Assembly (NCBI GenBank): GCA_012295275.1
Contig: CM022677.1
Coordinates: forward strand, 22,592,990-22,630,489
DNA: 37,500 bases
Source of the DNA: Chrysomallon squamiferum
Taxonomy: Eukaryota; Mollusca; Gastropoda; Neomphalida; Peltospiridae
Direction: 5' to 3'
Position numbers and translations under genes: made by a program. The notes under the pieces were generated by a model. The model did no database searches and was not told the DNA's origin. It worked only from the letters and a program-made list of their open reading frames with translations. Position 1 is the stretch's first letter, and the number at the start of each line of letters is the position of its first letter. Below, piece by piece: positions 37,143 to 37,500 of this stretch.

Positions 37143-37500
37143 CATCATCATCATCATCATCATTATTATCATCATCATCATCATCATCATCATTATTATT
37201 ATTGTTATTATTAGTTTTATTGTCATTATTAATCTTTTTTCTTATTTATTTCAGCTGGAAAGGGAGGTCACATTTCACTTCTCAGTTCTGTTTGTGAGAG
37301 TCTGAAAAACTTTAAAGAAATACTTAAGTCAGAGATGGATGAAAATATTGAGAAACTTCGACAAGACGTGGACGTCAACGTCGTGGACACTACAGCAGAG
37401 GTCAGAAGGATTGGTAACACACTAATCTCAGATTTTACTGCCGCAGTCCACAAAGAACAAGACAGGTTAATAAAAGAAATAGAAAAATCTCAGAACAATC
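36662..37500 (+). CDS. TRIM-like RING/coiled-coil protein, 5' part (exons 36662-36947 and 37255-window end)
   Basis: Presumed E3 ubiquitin ligase. Exon 1 starts MATASSSEDQISCSLCLD. The C3HC4 RING has zinc ligands Cys13, Cys16, Cys28, His30, Cys33, Cys36, Cys54 and Cys57, with the TRIM-typical VLSCGHSFCTKC and TCPLC. Donor GTGAGT after 36947 (phase 1). Exon 2 follows acceptor TATTTCAG at 37254 and reads (S)GKGGHISLLSSVCESLKN then a charged heptad-like helix (EKLRQDV, EVRRIGNTL, HKEQDRLIKEIEKSQ) that I read as a coiled coil. No B-box Cys/His cluster lies between RING and coiled coil. The C-terminal domain is beyond the window, so the exact TRIM class cannot be given. Confidence 0.88.
37105..37215 (+). 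repeat. (ATT)n/(ATC)n microsatellite in TRIM intron
   Basis: Alternating blocks of ATT and ATC units. Poly-Ile, poly-Leu, poly-Ser and poly-Met frames here are artefacts. Confidence 0.97.

Overview
This is a eukaryotic, intron-rich, AT-rich and very microsatellite-rich nuclear window. It carries pieces of three or four protein-coding genes with spliceosomal introns. The Ig-receptor style, the TRIM-like RING gene and the repeat content suggest a lophotrochozoan, most likely a mollusc. That is inference from gene style, not from a marker gene.

Layout. (1) 45-12795, plus strand: about 18 exons of the 3' end of a VPS13 A/C-type bulk lipid-transfer protein, ending in the C-terminal PH-like domain and a stop. 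The ends of several exons have been tandemly amplified into minisatellites that carry the splice donor or acceptor, and two stretches (around 1300 and 8000-10600) are scrambled. (2) 12796-17345: VPS13 3' region and convergent intergenic DNA with no gene seen. (3) 33962 down to 17346, minus strand: a complete-looking single-Ig transmembrane receptor. One exon holds the signal peptide and Ig domain. It is followed by a train of 17 microexons of 15-45 nt, every one a multiple of three and every one phase 1-1, then a TM exon and a tail exon. The first microexons encode an almost purely basic Gly/Arg/Lys/Phe stretch, the next encode a purely acidic Tyr/Asp stretch (EYYDDDD repeats), and the last encode a mixed juxtamembrane linker. 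The microexons sit in tandem segmental duplications that also contain decayed copies. If all are used the protein is 332 aa. Because every microexon is symmetric, any subset keeps frame. (4) 36035-34191, minus strand: tentative 3' end of another minus-strand gene (Thr-rich exon, Lys-rich exon, Tyr-rich terminal exon). (5) 36660 to the window end, plus strand: 5' part of a TRIM-like gene (C3HC4 RING, then coiled coil, no B-box visible), open at the right edge.

How they fit together: VPS13 is housekeeping. The Ig receptor and the RING/coiled-coil gene both look like lineage-specific, possibly immune or recognition-type genes. The candidate undescribed system is the symmetric microexon cassette array, which could produce a combinatorially variable, charge-segregated stalk between an Ig domain and the membrane. 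No RNA genes, CRISPR arrays or intact transposons were seen.
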